Shown here in pieces: positions 41,026 to 50,792 of a DNA stretch of 64,000 nt. Position numbers and translations under genes: made by a program. Source of the DNA: an uncultured Clostridia bacterium (GTDB lineage: Bacteria; Bacillota; Clostridia; Saccharofermentanales; Saccharofermentanaceae); assembly GCA_947303185.1 (NCBI GenBank), contig CAMYXF010000003.1, forward strand, positions 124,001-188,000, written 5' to 3'. A model generated the notes under the pieces. The model made no database searches. It was given only the letters and a program-made list of their open reading frames with translations, and was not told the DNA's origin. Position 1 is the first letter of the stretch. Every line of letters begins with the position of its first letter.

Positions 41026-42522
41026 TTATTTAAAAAGCACCGTTATGCACGGATCGCCGGGCATTGAAACCTCTTCCTGAAGTTCGGGAGGAAGTTTGTC
41101 TAATCCGAGGCGGTTCATGAGTTCAGGGTCTGTCACGTCGATCCAATCTTCGCCGATCTGGATGAAGGATCTGCCGGGCTGGGATTTAGCTTCATAGTGA
41201 CCGGGAATCTTCTGGTAGACCGTAAAAGCGTTATAGTCATCAGTTGCCTGTCCTTCAAAGAAGGCCGAACCTGCTGTCTTTACTACTACGGTGAACTTGT
41301 TTACTGAGACGGGCTTTTCGAATTCGACCGTGTGATAACCCGTGTATTCGAAAGTACCGCTCGCAGAAGCAAGGACCTTGCCGAATTCACCCTGACGGAT
41401 CTCGATGGTATAAGACTGGCCGGGAACTGTCGTCCAGAAACCAACAGCGCCTACAGTGCCTTTGTGATCATAAACGGTAGCTGCTGCAACGTCATCGCTT
41501 GCCAGCACTTCATCAAGAGTTATGGAGTCCACAGCTTTGCCGCTGAGCACCTTTTCGATCAGGTCTGCTGAATAAACGCTTGCGTATACATTACGGCCGA
41601 AAGATATTGCAGAAGAATATTCGCCCGTTATGCTGCAGCTGTAGATATTCGGAATGGGCATGTCATAAGATACCCAGTAGTATCCGCAGTTGCCCCAGAA
41701 TACACCGAAAGAATTCTGTACAAGCCACGCGCCGTTCCTTGATGCAGGTGTCTTAAAACAGTCTGCCGGGAAGTCGTCATCCCATCCGACGACCAGCGCA
41801 ATGTGATCGGGATCCACATCGTTATTCTGATAATTCTGGGTGTAGTATCCGTTGACATATTTGCAGTCTTTTTTGTAACTGACACAAATGCATACGCCGC
41901 CATTCTCGCGGACTGCATCCTTTATGCCTTCTTCAGTGATCTTGTCGAAGTCCAGATAATCAGTGTTATAACTTCCGTAGATATTAGTTTCTTCAATAAC
42001 ATATCCGTTCAGAGGATCAGCGCAGAGCGCACCCGTTACCTGAAACGCGTCACCTCCGAGGTCTGTCTCCAACCCGGATGAGATATAGTATTTCTCGTCA
42101 GGGTATTGCGGCTCGCCGTCTTCAGAAGTCTCAGTAACTCCGTAAATACGGTAGATGATGTCATCGGGATTGAGATCCGGCAGTTCGCCATGCTCTTTCA
42201 TATATTCAGTCTGCATCGAACTTACTGCCGAATAACAGTAGCAGCCACCCATTCCCTGTGATCTTACCGGAACTGCCCAGCCTTCAGATATAGAGCAGTA
42301 GCTCGTTTCCGGATTCTGGAAAGGAACGAAATATTCTTTATCTCCCGCTCCGAAAAGTTCATCCGTCGATATAAAGGGAGCCTCAGTTACTTCAGGCGTT
42401 CCCGTAGCTCCGGTGCTGGCAGGGTCTTCGTTAGAATTACATCCCGTGACGCCGAACACCGTGAGCGTATTTGCCAGCACAAGCGCGCAGGCAATCTTCT
42501 TATACATTGAATTGTTTTTCAT
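41026..42522 (-). CDS. Lipoprotein papain-like (C1) cysteine peptidase
   Basis: A 498-residue exported protein with lipobox 'GVTGC' (Cys28). The C1 protease domain has the oxyanion Gln and catalytic Cys in 'RSQGMGGCYCYSA' (Gln89, Cys94), the His in 'DPDHIALVVGW' and the Asn in 'VQNSFGVFWGNCGYYWVSY'. A C-terminal beta-domain of about 170 residues resembles the lectin-like domain found in similar clostridial proteases. The Gln-Cys spacing is one residue shorter than in papain. AGGGGA precedes the ATG. It lies 35 bp after the MutS-like gene. Substrate unknown. Confidence 0.87.
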   Translation of the reverse strand: MKNNSMYKKIACALVLANTLTVFGVTGCNSNEDPASTGATGTPEVTEAPFISTDELFGAGDKEYFVPFQNPETSYCSISEGWAVPVRSQGMGGCYCYSAVSSMQTEYMKEHGELPDLNPDDIIYRIYGVTETSEDGEPQYPDEKYYISSGLETDLGGDAFQVTGALCADPLNGYVIEETNIYGSYNTDYLDFDKITEEGIKDAVRENGGVCICVSYKKDCKYVNGYYTQNYQNNDVDPDHIALVVGWDDDFPADCFKTPASRNGAWLVQNSFGVFWGNCGYYWVSYDMPIPNIYSCSITGEYSSAISFGRNVYASVYSADLIEKVLSGKAVDSITLDEVLASDDVAAATVYDHKGTVGAVGFWTTVPGQSYTIEIRQGEFGKVLASASGTFEYTGYHTVEFEKPVSVNKFTVVVKTAGSAFFEGQATDDYNAFTVYQKIPGHYEAKSQPGRSFIQIGEDWIDVTDPELMNRLGLDKLPPELQEEVSMPGDPCITVLFK

Positions 42523-42557
42523 ACTATTGTCCCCTCGAAAATACTGCAGATTATTTT

Positions 42558-44099
42558 TTACAGTTCCTTCATCTGCTCGTATGTAATGCCGTACTTCTCG
42601 GCGATATTTCTTGCGTAAGAACTCGTATCAGGCTCACTTCTCTTAACCCTGAACGTGCTGTGGTTATCCTTCATCTCCATAACGATGCTGACGATACTGC
42701 CCTGGCCGTCCCACTTGTTCATCTCAGGAATGGCGGATGCAAGTTCATGGATATGAGTATTAAAGATAACGTAAGAACCCTTCTCCTTAAGGATATGGAT
42801 CAGGTCTTTTGCAAGGTACAAAGCATCAGCAGAAGATGTCGTTGAGAATGACTCGTTAAAGAGCAAAAGCGTATTGTCGTCAGCTTCTTTAACCATCTCC
42901 TTGATTCTCACAGCTTCCTCACCGAGACGTCCGTAATTAATCGTGAGATTCTCATCGATCGGGAAGTGTGTAAGGATCTTTCCAAAAGGCAGGCCCTTGA
43001 ATGAATCAGCGGTAACAAACATGCCCAGAGATGCCATTACCGATATGAGTCCCAATCCCTGCTCAAGGATCGTCTTACCGCCGCGGTTAGGACCTGTCAG
43101 GATGAAGATCCTCTCATCGTCTGTGAATGAGAAATCGTTCTTAACTATCTCTTTCTCGCCTGCGATCGCAAGACGGATATTGTAAAGGCCTTTTACTTCA
43201 GGCGCGCTGCCCGAAACGATCTCAGGGAATGTCGTGGCATAACCTGCAGACTCCAGACGCTTACCCAGGTTGGCAACGCTTAAGTAGAAAACGAGACCGT
43301 AATAGAGGTTCGTAAGGATTCTTAAATCGTACTTGGAATGCTTTCTGATAAGATGTCTGATTTCGCCGTAATGCTTCCAGAGGTGCTTTTTCATGTGAGG
43401 CGTCATGGCGATCAGGAGCGGATCCTGGTACTTATAGTCGTTAAAAGGATTCCTGATCTTTGAACCTACAGCAATGTCCATGATGGTATAAGTCGATCTC
43501 GGTTTATAGTCGACAAACTCGATAGCAGAAACGCTCTCAATGTCCATGTCAGCCGTGAATGTAACGCCGACCACGGCACCCTTTGCAGTAGAAAGATCGT
43601 CGTGGATCTTCTGGATATCAGGCTTAACTGACTTGAATTCCTCGTCCTCGCTGATGACCTTAAGCTGGTCTCTTAAGCCGGTGAGGCCTTCTGATTTAAT
43701 GTCACTTCCGCATAAAGCCGTGTAAAGCTTTTCGACGACTTCGACCCAGACTTTAAGCTCTCTTAATTCTTCAAGGAGAGATGCCAGAGAGTTGTCCCTG
43801 TCGTGCAGTCTCTTCTGGCCGCTTCCGTAGTATCTTAAAACCTTGATCGAACTGATGGATTCCTTTATGGCCTTGCAGAGATCCTGGTTGGCCATGAGGT
43901 CTTTGACGATATCCTGACGGTACTGCATGTCAGAAATATCAGTAGGGATCTTGGTCATGATATCCTTGAGGATGCCCTGGTCTTCCTGGTCGGAAGCCAT
44001 GAATCCGATGACTTCGCTGAGCGCAATATCCTTAAAGGTCTCGGCCGATAATTCGCAGAACCTGTCAGCTGAATCTGTCCTGTAAAGAATGTCTGTCAT
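42558..44099 (-). CDS. MutS-family ATPase with altered Walker B
   Basis: A 513-residue protein with the MutS core and ATPase domains but no N-terminal mismatch-recognition domain, so it is closer to MutS2-like or unassigned MutS homologues. Walker A is 'LTGPNRGGKT'. Walker B reads 'LLLFNESFSTT', where ordinary MutS has LLDE(I/L)GRGT: Asn replaces the Asp before the catalytic Glu. The start is uncertain; ATG 44099 with AGGATAT or GGAGAT upstream is preferred to a non-ATG codon at 44138. No Smr nuclease domain. Role in DNA repair or recombination is unproven. Confidence 0.82.
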   Translation of the reverse strand: MTDILYRTDSADRFCELSAETFKDIALSEVIGFMASDQEDQGILKDIMTKIPTDISDMQYRQDIVKDLMANQDLCKAIKESISSIKVLRYYGSGQKRLHDRDNSLASLLEELRELKVWVEVVEKLYTALCGSDIKSEGLTGLRDQLKVISEDEEFKSVKPDIQKIHDDLSTAKGAVVGVTFTADMDIESVSAIEFVDYKPRSTYTIMDIAVGSKIRNPFNDYKYQDPLLIAMTPHMKKHLWKHYGEIRHLIRKHSKYDLRILTNLYYGLVFYLSVANLGKRLESAGYATTFPEIVSGSAPEVKGLYNIRLAIAGEKEIVKNDFSFTDDERIFILTGPNRGGKTILEQGLGLISVMASLGMFVTADSFKGLPFGKILTHFPIDENLTINYGRLGEEAVRIKEMVKEADDNTLLLFNESFSTTSSADALYLAKDLIHILKEKGSYVIFNTHIHELASAIPEMNKWDGQGSIVSIVMEMKDNHSTFRVKRSEPDTSSYARNIAEKYGITYEQMKEL

Positions 44100-44200
44100 A
44101 TATCCTATTATCTCCAAGCTTATACGTAGCTTTATCAATAATACGATACATTTAGACTTCTTACTATATTAAAAAGGAGGTCTATGTTAACTTGCTGCAG

Positions 44201-44731
44201 TTAATATAACTCTTTCTGCAGTTCCTTTGCCCTGTCATAAACTTCCTGAAGTTCATCAGGTGTCAGATAGTTTTCGATGAATGACCTGTAATCGCCTGCA
44301 ACATCTGCAAATCCGCGTGTGTTATACAGATCCTCTTCTTCAAAACCCGTGCCCCACAGGAACTTGAAAAGAAAGCCGTCCGTATGCTCGACCTCTTCAC
44401 CATCGCGGTTAGTTGTAATGTAATGTTTCTCAGCGGTAACGTATATCTGTGTGCCCTCAGGTCTTATTGTGACGGTCCTGTCAGGCCAGTCTGAATGCTC
44501 CGGGTTAGGCGAGACCGTGAAGACTGCCTGCTCAAAAACAGGATGCATCAGTCCCGACTTGTAGTAATATTCAACGCCGTCTTCGGAAATACATATGCTG
44601 TCGTCATCAACCTGCTCGATAACGTAACCGTCATCTATCAGGTCGTTTACCTTCGTGCTGTCGATCCTGCCGCATCCGCAAATTCCAAGCGCAATAGCGG
44701 CGGTCAGCATTAAAGCTGTTGCCTTTTTCAT
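44201..44731 (-). CDS. Hypothetical lipoprotein
   Basis: A 176-residue secreted protein with signal 'MKKATALMLTAAIALGICGC' and lipidated Cys20. The mature domain is acidic and beta-rich ('YVIEQVDDDSICISEDGVEYYYKSG') with a Glu/Lys-rich helical tail. I do not recognise it. AAGGGAG lies before the ATG. Confidence 0.75.
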   Translation of the reverse strand: MKKATALMLTAAIALGICGCGRIDSTKVNDLIDDGYVIEQVDDDSICISEDGVEYYYKSGLMHPVFEQAVFTVSPNPEHSDWPDRTVTIRPEGTQIYVTAEKHYITTNRDGEEVEHTDGFLFKFLWGTGFEEEDLYNTRGFADVAGDYRSFIENYLTPDELQEVYDRAKELQKELY

Positions 44732-44808
44732 AAAATTCTCCCTTATCCCTTAGACTGCAACAGATTATATCATCAGAAGTCAAACTTATTGGGGCAAAAT
44801 TCCGCTGC

Positions 44809-45303
44809 TTATTTCCTTAAAGTCATGTTGCATCTGCCCCAATATTCATCCTTATATTGGAATGCATTCTCGGTTGTGTTCCTCTCGGTGAAACCTGCCT
44901 TGAGATAACACTTCTTTGCCCTGACATTTTCGGTAAACACATTAAGATGCACCATCTCTGCACCATGCTCAAAAGCATATTCCGACGCCAGTTTTAGCAG
45001 TTCTCCCGCAACGCCTTTTCCGCGGAAAGCGGGATTTACTACGATGAATTTGAGCATGCCTTCTTTGGTCTCTTCATTGAATGCATAGCAGAAGAATCCT
45101 GCTGCTTCACCATCGTCTGTAACGACCAGAAACGGTATGTCTCCGCTCTTTGAATTCATGTCGGATAATGTGTTTGTAAAGTTCTCTTTTTCGAGCGGGA
45201 AAGCAAAACGACTCGCACTCCACATGGCATGTGTGCGCTCGTCGTCGATCCAGTTTTTAATTGCATCAAAGTCCCTGGCGGGATCAAAATTTTTAAGTAT
45301 CAT
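44809..45303 (-). CDS. GNAT family N-acetyltransferase
   Basis: A 164-residue acetyl-CoA-dependent acyltransferase. Motif A is 'FRGKGVAGELLKLA' after 'FIVVNP', and the C-terminal 'YLKAGFTE' block is present. It overlaps the preceding GNAT gene by 11 bp and the two are distant homologues. The acceptor is unknown. Confidence 0.88.
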   Translation of the reverse strand: MILKNFDPARDFDAIKNWIDDERTHAMWSASRFAFPLEKENFTNTLSDMNSKSGDIPFLVVTDDGEAAGFFCYAFNEETKEGMLKFIVVNPAFRGKGVAGELLKLASEYAFEHGAEMVHLNVFTENVRAKKCYLKAGFTERNTTENAFQYKDEYWGRCNMTLRK

Positions 45304-45781
45304 TTTCAGCTTCCATTTCCTTGCAGACCCATACCTCGTCCATTACGGTATATGTCTCTGTTTCATCAAGAACGATATCCTTAAAGCCTACTGCTTTATA
45401 GCAGTAATATGCTGCTTCGTTATTCTCGAAAACGCCGAGAGTTACTTTCTTTGCGCCATATACTTCAAAAGCGTATTTGAGCGCAAGGCGGAGCATCTCC
45501 TTGCCCTGGCCTTTGCCTCTTCTTGCAGGATCTACAACTACAAATCCGATGCGCAAAACATCAAGGTCGCCGCCCGGATTTCTGAATGTGAAAAAGCCTG
45601 CGGTTCCGTCTTCGTCAAAGGCAGTAAATGCCATCAGCGAATCAACAAATTCAAACTCTTTTTCAGTAGCAGGATACTTTCCGATTACTCCGGCGCACCA
45701 CTTGTAGTATGCTCTCTCATCCTTGCTCCATGAGAGTATTGTTGCCGCATCTTCTTTCTTATATGGTCTTAATCTAAGCAT
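45293..45781 (-). CDS. GNAT family N-acetyltransferase
   Basis: A 162-residue acetyltransferase with motif A 'RRGKGQGKEMLRLA' and 'YCYKAVGFKD'. AAGGAA with 7-nt spacing supports ATG 45781; a TTG two codons upstream is less likely. It is the first gene of a tandem GNAT pair; the overlap with the next gene suggests coupled translation and perhaps a heterodimer (inference). Confidence 0.87.
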   Translation of the reverse strand: MLRLRPYKKEDAATILSWSKDERAYYKWCAGVIGKYPATEKEFEFVDSLMAFTAFDEDGTAGFFTFRNPGGDLDVLRIGFVVVDPARRGKGQGKEMLRLALKYAFEVYGAKKVTLGVFENNEAAYYCYKAVGFKDIVLDETETYTVMDEVWVCKEMEAENDT

Positions 45782-45977
45782 ATGCAAATTCCTTATCTGT
45801 TAATATCCGGATAAACCAAAGATATATCTGGTGTTATCGTCAAGATTCATTCTATCAAAATATGTGTTGATCATGATGTTCTCGTTTTCATACCGTTCTC
45901 CCCTCAATTTGCGGCTTATATTAATAATACAGATGAAGGGGTGATTTTGTTGCGGAAAACCGTGGCACAGATGTATT

Positions 45978-46007
45978 AAAAGAGCTGCCTCATATTTGAG
46001 ACAGCTC
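45978..46007 (-). terminator. Terminator of the Ntn-hydrolase lipoprotein gene
   Basis: GAGCTGTCTCA and TGAGGCAGCTC pair on the minus strand with a 4-nt loop, then TTTT. The rest of the 45782-46018 gap shows no gene. Confidence 0.85.
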
Positions 46008-46018
46008 CTTTGCTTAAC

Positions 46019-47416
46019 CTATCCGCCTATTACTTCAACTTCTATAAAGTCCGGTTTATCTGTGACTCCATTGGGTCCTGAGAATGCGACCTGGACCGAA
46101 CCCGTGTGATAATCAACAAGGATCAGCTGTGCGCTTCCGCCTCCGTGGCAGTTCACCACATCGTACTGGGCAACGACCTCCTGGGTAATAAGATCCTTAA
46201 CATCCTTGGGTGAGAACTGCTCTTTCTCCTGTACCCACTTGTTGTATTTGAAGAACCTTACGACGTTGCTCGGAGACCCCGTAAATCCGTCCTGGTTGCC
46301 TTCAGATGCAAAAGAATTAACGATACAAAGTGAATCTTCGCTGTCCCAGCTGATGCCATCAATAAGAGGTGTATTGCAGTCACGGAGAACTGACTTGCCG
46401 AGGCCCTTTTCAACCACTTGGCTTACGCAGTCTTCGGCACAGAACGAATCGTCCTTATCGCTGATGATGAGGTTATGGCACCATGTAAAGTCGCCGCTCT
46501 CGCCTACCATGAATTCACCGAGTTCACGCGCCGTGGAGAACTCTTCCAACGCATAGCGCAGCTCCATCGTATAGCACTTCTTGCCTTCATAAATATAAGC
46601 TTCATTCTGCACTGAACCTACATCCAGAATGGCAGCGAAAACGCCATCGTCATTGATGCCTGAAATGATATCCAAAAGTCCCAGAATTGAGATTGCCGTA
46701 AGCGTTCTTGAGCCGTTCTTCATGTGGGTTACGGCGTTGATCATGCCCATCTGGTTGCCGGAACCCAGGTTCCACTCGAGATTACGGAGCGTGATTCTGT
46801 CACCTGTCACGGTCTTGCTGCCCCAGAGAGACAGTGCGCTGCAGCATGTCGGACGGAGCGCATCAGGGATCATCTGAATAAGAATTGCCTCTTCGTAACT
46901 GAAGACGCCGTCTTCAACAATTCCGTGAGCGCCGTCAGAGATACCTTCTGCAAACCCGCAGATTTCTTCGCGGTATTCCGGACGCATCGACTCCAGAAGT
47001 GTAGCCGATCTTTTCTCGATTACCTCTGTTGAGTAGTTGGTGTTATATGCAACACGGATGTTCTCAAAAAGATAAGGTTCCATCGTATCGATAAAGCCGG
47101 GAAGCTCTTCCCTGATGAGCGTTCCGTATGCCCTGCCGACACTTGCCCTGTCACCTTTTTCGTAGTCGAGAGTGACGTCATAGTAGCTGGGCATGACCTT
47201 GATCACACATAATCCGTCAGCTGAAGAAATAATGTCCAGAGGCTCTTCCCTGATGCCTTCATCGGTATATTCTTTTACCTCGTCAGTGTAGTAAGAATCC
47301 ACCAGACGAGCTGCACTTCCGCCTTTTTTGATATCAGCGTGGCTGCCGGTATCACAGGCTGTCAGAAGGATTGATGCGCTTAATGCCAGTGCAGCGATGC
47401 TTATAAACTTTTTCAT
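46019..47416 (-). CDS. Lipoprotein with C45-like Ntn-hydrolase (acyltransferase/amidase) domain
   Basis: A 465-residue exported protein with lipobox 'LLTAC' (Cys21). The core resembles the acyl-CoA:6-aminopenicillanate acyltransferase/C45 family: a buried Cys in 'PTCCSALSLWG' as candidate nucleophile after maturation, followed by 'ITLRNLEWNLGSG'. Such Ntn hydrolases cleave amides of fatty acids, bile acids or peptides; the substrate here is unknown. Its ATG overlaps the stop of the FtsX fragment (TAATG), so it is translationally coupled to the ABC exporter operon upstream. Confidence 0.75.
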   Translation of the reverse strand: MKKFISIAALALSASILLTACDTGSHADIKKGGSAARLVDSYYTDEVKEYTDEGIREEPLDIISSADGLCVIKVMPSYYDVTLDYEKGDRASVGRAYGTLIREELPGFIDTMEPYLFENIRVAYNTNYSTEVIEKRSATLLESMRPEYREEICGFAEGISDGAHGIVEDGVFSYEEAILIQMIPDALRPTCCSALSLWGSKTVTGDRITLRNLEWNLGSGNQMGMINAVTHMKNGSRTLTAISILGLLDIISGINDDGVFAAILDVGSVQNEAYIYEGKKCYTMELRYALEEFSTARELGEFMVGESGDFTWCHNLIISDKDDSFCAEDCVSQVVEKGLGKSVLRDCNTPLIDGISWDSEDSLCIVNSFASEGNQDGFTGSPSNVVRFFKYNKWVQEKEQFSPKDVKDLITQEVVAQYDVVNCHGGGSAQLILVDYHTGSVQVAFSGPNGVTDKPDFIEVEVIGG

Positions 47417-47913
47417 TATTCGTTTCTCACTTTCCAGATCTCGATCTTATCTGCCAGTCTTGTAACAAGAAGTATGACAACAACAAGCAGAGTTATGATG
47501 CACAAAGGCAATACCACAAAGTTCGGTACGGGCTGGACCGTAAATGAGAATCCCTTACATCTCATAATGCTCGAAAACAGCCTGCCCATAAGATAATCTC
47601 CCGCGGTAGCCATGAAGACATATGTAAGTCCCAGAGAGAATGCGGAGAGCAAAAACAGTCTCCAGAAATGCCATGCGCGGATAACAGTTTTGTTGAATCC
47701 CATGCTCTTGAGAAGCGCGATATCTGCCGTCTCCTCATCGATAAAGATATTCTCGTAGAGCGATGTCAGGAGCATCAGGACGATTGCCGCTACGGAAGAC
47801 ACAACCAGGATGATGAGGTTGAACATTCTCTGGTATCCGGTCAGGTAATGCTCCATTACTTCGTCTTCTCTTACAAATTCGATCTCGCCGTCAGGATAGC
47901 AAATAACAATTAA
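47416..47913 (-). pseudogene. 5'-truncated FtsX/MacB-type permease remnant
   Basis: Only the last part of an FtsX-domain permease remains: three transmembrane helices and the hallmark 'DIALLKSMGFNKTVIRAW'. Coding-like sequence ('YPDGEIEFVREDEV') runs upstream of the ATG at 47856 as far as the TGA of the preceding permease, in the same frame, without any other start codon or good ribosome site. The N-terminal several hundred residues are missing. The stop is coupled to the next gene by TAATG. Translation from ATG 47856 as a 146-residue protein is possible, so expression is not excluded. Confidence 0.65.
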
Positions 47914-49584
47914 TCATTTCAGCGACTCGATATTCTTCCTTACGCGCGGCAGTCCGATGATCACGATCAATACGCTTACAATAACAAGGATTGCCGCAAC
48001 CACTGATACTGAAATTACTGAGCTCTTTGAGATCAGATAAAGGACATATAAGATTCCACCTGCTAAGAGCGCCACAACCATCTCGGCAGCAAGATTAAAG
48101 AAGCAGTTCAGATTGCCGCGGAGTGCTGAAAGCTCATCAGACCATACGGTGTATGGCGAGATTGAATCCATGATTACACCTATCATGGTAGCAGTCAGGA
48201 TGCATACAAATGCAGTGATTACATAAAGTGGCAGCCATGCGGTAACGCCGAAGAAAACGGTTACTGCCACCACTGCAGATGCCACGGGAATGAATGTGAA
48301 AAGTATTGCGACTATTACCTTCGCCCTGATCTGTTTGCCAAGATCTGCGGGCAGATATTTGAGCATGTCGAGATGGACTCCTTCGCGCGTAAACGACGTT
48401 GAAGCGATTGAATTAAGTCCTGAACCGATAAATGCCATTGCGATGAATGCACCGAACAATATGATGTGGCTTACCGGATCGTGTCCTAAAAGCTTTGCCC
48501 TGAACATTTTGAAGGATTCGAATTTAGGCGCTTCGATAATGAATATTACTGCCGCGATGGGCCAGATGAGATTTGCAAATACGCAGTTCATCCTGTAGGT
48601 CATGTTCCTTGTAAGAACCTTGATTTCCTTGGCCAGGAGCGATGATGTTATGTTGCGCTTTTTGTATGAGAATACACTCTTTCTGTGCGTTTTTTTATTT
48701 GAGATAACGGCAGCTGCAAATAAGCCTTTTCGATATGTGAGGTATGCAACAAGAACCGATAACATGTACAGCCCGGCGATGATGAGCACCGACCCTATGA
48801 GCGGCATTACCGAGTGTGTTTCTATCGCCATTGTCGACAGATAGTTTGTCGGGAACATGACGTTGCATATCTTCGTGAATGTGTTGTCGCTGATGACCAG
48901 TGAATTCAGGTAGTTCATCACGCTGATCTGGCCGTAGCCTTCGAACGACAATAAGAACATGACGGCAAAAGCGACGAAGATGATGATCGATGTGTAGTAA
49001 TAGATATTTACCCTGTTAAGTTTTCTCAGGACAAGCATCAGCAGCAATGCGATTATCGAGCAGTAGATAAGTGGTATCAGCAACGAGCCGAAGAAGCCCA
49101 CCACTGAAGCTATCAGCGCGACCGGATGAAGCGCTTCAGCAACGCCCGCATTCTTAATGCTTGCTATGAAATATCCTATGTAGATCGCAAAAAGCACATT
49201 CGATGTCATGACGTTTTCCGCCTTGAACGTGTGCCAGAATCTCGCGTTGTAAAGCGAACTTGGAGTTATCGGGAGAGCTGTCAGGAACTGGAGATCTGCC
49301 GAGAAAAACAAAACGCTGAACATGAGCGGCAATCCGAAGACCATCGCAAATGCCGATATGAGATCGACCACAGTCAGAAGACCGTAGGTATTGCCGTCGA
49401 AGCCGTACATCAGGTTCGTGAGCGCATAGACAACATAGCCGACAACGATCGATACCGGCACCATGATTCCTATGAAAGCGATCATGCCGAATCTGTTATA
49501 GAGTTTAACCTTCTTCTCACCTGTGGGCTTGGGCATCTCCAGATTCGAACTGAAAGCTTTATATAAGCTCCTGGTTTTGTTCAT
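47914..49584 (-). CDS. ABC-type exporter permease
   Basis: A 556-residue membrane protein with about twelve predicted helices and short loops, an ABC-2-like exporter subunit. It overlaps the ATPase gene by 4 bp, the usual sign of one transporter. 'PLMFSVLFFSADLQFLTALPI' and 'FIGSGLNSIASTSFTREGVHLDMLKYLP' are typical of Bacillota putative exporter permeases. The transported compound is unknown. Its TGA is followed in frame by the FtsX remnant. Confidence 0.85.
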   Translation of the reverse strand: MNKTRSLYKAFSSNLEMPKPTGEKKVKLYNRFGMIAFIGIMVPVSIVVGYVVYALTNLMYGFDGNTYGLLTVVDLISAFAMVFGLPLMFSVLFFSADLQFLTALPITPSSLYNARFWHTFKAENVMTSNVLFAIYIGYFIASIKNAGVAEALHPVALIASVVGFFGSLLIPLIYCSIIALLLMLVLRKLNRVNIYYYTSIIIFVAFAVMFLLSFEGYGQISVMNYLNSLVISDNTFTKICNVMFPTNYLSTMAIETHSVMPLIGSVLIIAGLYMLSVLVAYLTYRKGLFAAAVISNKKTHRKSVFSYKKRNITSSLLAKEIKVLTRNMTYRMNCVFANLIWPIAAVIFIIEAPKFESFKMFRAKLLGHDPVSHIILFGAFIAMAFIGSGLNSIASTSFTREGVHLDMLKYLPADLGKQIRAKVIVAILFTFIPVASAVVAVTVFFGVTAWLPLYVITAFVCILTATMIGVIMDSISPYTVWSDELSALRGNLNCFFNLAAEMVVALLAGGILYVLYLISKSSVISVSVVAAILVIVSVLIVIIGLPRVRKNIESLK

Positions 49585-50315
49585 AGAGGCTTCTCCCGAT
49601 TGCCCGTGAGTTTTACGAATATCTCTTCCAATGTCATTCCCGGATTGTTAAGTCTTAAGAATTCCAAAGTACCTTCAGTGATTATCTTTCCCTTGTTGAT
49701 TATCAGGATCCTGTCGCAAAGCTGCTCTGCAACTTCCAGAACGTGAGTCGAGAAAAGCACCGCGTTTCCTGCATTTGCGTGCTCCCTCATCATCTGCTTG
49801 AGTTCGAAAGCAGCCGTCGGATCAAGTCCTGTCATCGGCTCATCAAGGATCCATGCAGGAGGATTGTGGATAAGCGCCGAGATGACCATGAGCTTCTGTC
49901 TCATGCCGTGCGAATATTCACGCATCTGCGTTGTGAGGACATCCTTCATGCCGAATCTTTCTGCCAAAGACTCTATCTTTTCTTTCCTGACGTCTTCAGG
50001 AATCTCATACATGTCGGCGATGAAATTCAGGTACTCAAGACCTGACAGCTGTATGAGGATGTCCGGATTGTCGGCGATATAAGCAAATGATTTCTTGGCC
50101 TTGATCGGATCCTTATTAATGTCGAATCCGTTAATAACTGCAGTGCCTGACGTGGGCTTAAGTATACCCGTAAGCATCTTTATGACAGTGGTCTTTCCCG
50201 CTCCGTTGGGTCCGGCGAATCCGACGATCTCACCAGCCTTGACAGTGAACGAGACGTCATCTGTTGCCTGGTGGCCGTTTCCATAGATCATGGTTAAGGA
50301 TCTGGCTTCAATCAT
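49581..50315 (-). CDS. ABC transporter ATP-binding protein
   Basis: A 244-residue ATPase. Walker A is 'GPNGAGKTT', the signature is 'YSHGMRQKL' (a variant of LSGGQ), Walker B is 'AWILDEP' and the switch His is in 'FSTHVLE'. GGAGGATTC selects ATG 50315 rather than an in-frame codon 13 residues upstream. It powers the permease encoded next (4-bp overlap). First gene of a four-gene run ending in the Ntn-hydrolase lipoprotein. Confidence 0.92.
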   Translation of the reverse strand: MIEARSLTMIYGNGHQATDDVSFTVKAGEIVGFAGPNGAGKTTVIKMLTGILKPTSGTAVINGFDINKDPIKAKKSFAYIADNPDILIQLSGLEYLNFIADMYEIPEDVRKEKIESLAERFGMKDVLTTQMREYSHGMRQKLMVISALIHNPPAWILDEPMTGLDPTAAFELKQMMREHANAGNAVLFSTHVLEVAEQLCDRILIINKGKIITEGTLEFLRLNNPGMTLEEIFVKLTGNREKPL

Positions 50316-50792
50316 TGGGAATCCTCCTGTCAGATGTCTGTTTGCATTTGCCATCTAAACAGATTATGGCACACAATAGTTGCGAAAATTTGTCCTTGAA
50401 AGCCGCCGTTAGTTAAATGATTATGAATATCATAAGTTAAATGCTTCTAAATATTTCAAATATTCTTTACTCATTCAAGACCCGTCCTCACCTTCCGGGA
50501 ACTGTCAAAAACAATTTATCGGAAACTCAAATCCCATATGTTTCTTAGCTGTAACAATGTTAAATAACTTGTGTCCGGCTCCTGACCCCCAAAGAAACCG
50601 AAAATGCAATAGGACAAAGGCAATTTCGGTTTTAGGTCGATTTTAGGGCTTTTTTTCTGTTCATTTTGTCCTTTTTCTTTATTATTAGTTTTTTTACACA
50701 AAAATCACCCAAATTATCTGATTTGCATTTATAATTTATATGTGCGCTTTCCCGATAGGGAAACACTTTTATCAAATCCATGGAGGCTTTAT
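50316..50792. other. Divergent non-coding region with weak repeats
   Basis: This 477-bp gap holds no recognised gene. It contains a direct repeat AGTTAAATG (about 50410 and 50432), a 15-bp near-palindrome TGTAACAATGTTAAA (50550-50564), AAACCGAAA/TTTCGGTTT (50595-50603/50624-50632, 20-nt loop), AGGACAAA/TTTGTCCT (50611-50618/50665-50672) and two adjacent TCGRTTTTAGG words. A TATAAT lies near 50730 upstream of the HerA-type gene. Confidence 0.5.

Noticed and set aside
50595..50672. Full hairpin array F
   Set aside because: The inverted repeats there do not share a stem word or a regular period, so I list them as weak repeats only.
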